Part shown: piece by piece, positions 63,234 through 64,000 of the stretch | How the letters are laid out: the number at the start of each line of letters is the position of its first letter | Position numbering within the stretch: the first letter of the stretch is position 1 | From: CAINVV01 sp963663675 | GTDB taxonomy: Bacteria; Bacteroidota; Bacteroidia; Bacteroidales; Prolixibacteraceae | Assembly: GCA_963663675.1 (NCBI GenBank) | Contig: OY760498.1 | Location: forward strand, 868,001-932,000 | Direction: 5' to 3' | Length of the DNA: 64,000 bases | Notes under the pieces: model-generated | What the model was told of the DNA's origin: nothing | Databases searched by the model: none | Seen by the model: only the letters and a program-made list of their open reading frames with translations | Made by a program: the position numbers and the translations under genes

Positions 63234-63354
63234 AACTTTTTCTGTCCGGTCACGTTATATTTATTGTTGAAGTAAATGTGGAATTGGTTAATTTTGTTGG
63301 GATGAAGAAGCCACGATTCGTATAACTTACGAGATGATTGTAATCTCATGATTT

Positions 63355-63408
63355 TTAGCTTCGCTGATCTTCGATTCCATTTGGCAATTGAGAAGCAAAT
63401 TATAAACA
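63355..63408 (+). repeat. Copy 2 of the 54-bp dispersed intergenic repeat
   Basis: This is 45 of 54 identical, without gaps, to 17875-17928. It ends 1 bp before the serine acetyltransferase start codon, so it would be part of that gene's leader. Confidence 0.6.
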
Positions 63409-63409
63409 A

Positions 63410-64000
63410 ATGAAGGAACATACAGAGAAAAAAATAAGATCTTCGATCGAGAATGCTGTTCTCAAATTGACTGATGTGTCTACAGTTGAAGAGGTTACAC
63501 ATGCGCAGCGTGCAGGCGAACCAATGCCCTCAACTGAAAAACTGAAAGTTTTTGTTGAAAAGGTTAGACAAATAATTTTCCCGGGTTATTTTGGCCCGAT
63601 CAATTTTCATCCAACTACATTCCAATACCATATGGGAGTATTGGTTGATGAGGTTTTCCACCTTTTGTCGGAGCAACTGTTGGCAGGACTTTGCTTTGTT
63701 TGCGACAAAGAATTCAATTCCGATCTAGAAAGCAGAAAAGGGGAGGCCGAAAGCCGTGCTGCTGAATTTATTGCTTTTCTTCCTGAGTTGAGACGTGTCC
63801 TGATTACTGACGTGGAAGCTGCTTATCTGGGTGATCCTGCTGCCACAAGTATGAGTGAAGTAATTTTTTGTTATCCGGGTATCAGGGCAATTTCAAGTTA
63901 CCGGATTGCTCATACACTTTACCAGTTTGGTATTCCCCTGATACCAAGAATTATTACGGAAATGGCTCATTCTGAGACCGGTATTGATATTCATCCTGAA
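63410..64000 (+). CDS. Serine O-acetyltransferase, 3' part beyond the window
   Basis: The frame runs from the ATG at 63410 to the right edge, 197 codons. It begins MKEHTEKKIRSSIENAVLKL, then an alpha-helical domain (FVEKVRQIIFPGYFGPINFH, ADPAATSMSEVIFCYPGIRAISSYRIAHTLYQ-like sequence). It breaks off at the start of the left-handed beta-helix with the catalytic segment EMAHSETGIDIHPE. This resembles the longer EpsC-type serine acetyltransferase, which makes O-acetylserine for cysteine synthesis. The beta-helix and C terminus are missing from the window. Confidence 0.85.
   Translation, partial: MKEHTEKKIRSSIENAVLKLTDVSTVEEVTHAQRAGEPMPSTEKLKVFVEKVRQIIFPGYFGPINFHPTTFQYHMGVLVDEVFHLLSEQLLAGLCFVCDKEFNSDLESRKGEAESRAAEFIAFLPELRRVLITDVEAAYLGDPAATSMSEVIFCYPGIRAISSYRIAHTLYQFGIPLIPRIITEMAHSETGIDIHPE

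Noticed and set aside
1..64000. Search for CRISPR arrays, prophage genes, rRNA genes and integrases
   Set aside because: No regular spaced repeats or recognisable proteins of these types were seen.

Overview
The window reads as chromosomal DNA of a member of the Bacteroidota, probably Bacteroidales-like. The evidence is a SusC/SusD pair, several families largely confined to the phylum (DUF3810, DUF3822, DUF4249, DUF5103, FISUMP), promoters of the form TTTG-N19-TAnnTTTG, and weak Shine-Dalgarno signals. The closer lineage is inference. Gene density is high, and most of the window is ordinary core and accessory metabolism.

Layout. 1-9.1 kb: carbohydrate-use locus (truncated sialidase-like protein, two Gfo/Idh/MocA oxidoreductases, SusC, SusD, small lipoprotein). 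9.5-16 kb: LysE-type exporter, orphan NarL-type regulator, and a surface locus of TonB-dependent receptor, DUF4249 lipoprotein and FISUMP lipoprotein. 16-22.9 kb: RluA-type pseudouridine synthase, panB, NagX-like acyltransferase, dnaK, DUF5103 protein. 23.1-31.8 kb: a tandem duplication of about 3.9 kb (MORN-repeat gene plus convergent GH106-type glycosidase), with a decayed IS4-family element exactly at the junction. 31.9-36 kb: DUF3810, xseA-xseB, an unrecognised Lys-rich protein. 36-38.7 kb: TonB-dependent receptor preceded by a TPP riboswitch, so a likely thiamin receptor. 38.9-44 kb: secreted esterase, Tat-exported TIM-barrel protein, acyl-CoA ligase, aldose epimerase. 44.5-51.1 kb: metallophosphatase, guaA, DUF1080 protein, phosphoglucomutase, rfbD, CYTH protein. 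51.3-57.4 kb: rpsA, rnz, RecD-like helicase, DUF3822-rsmD. 57.6-64 kb: two identical tRNA-Asp genes, LytTR regulator, nitronate monooxygenase-like enzyme, S41 protease, a PnuC/NadR-like pair, and the start of a serine acetyltransferase.

The most noteworthy items are the IS-junction duplication (each copy keeps one natural flank, so each probably keeps only one natively expressed gene), the TPP riboswitch on an outer-membrane receptor, a 54-bp dispersed intergenic repeat seen twice, and a 21-bp-pitch direct repeat beside the LytTR gene. I saw no CRISPR array, prophage, rRNA or defence island. All identities come from reading motifs and translations; no database search was run.
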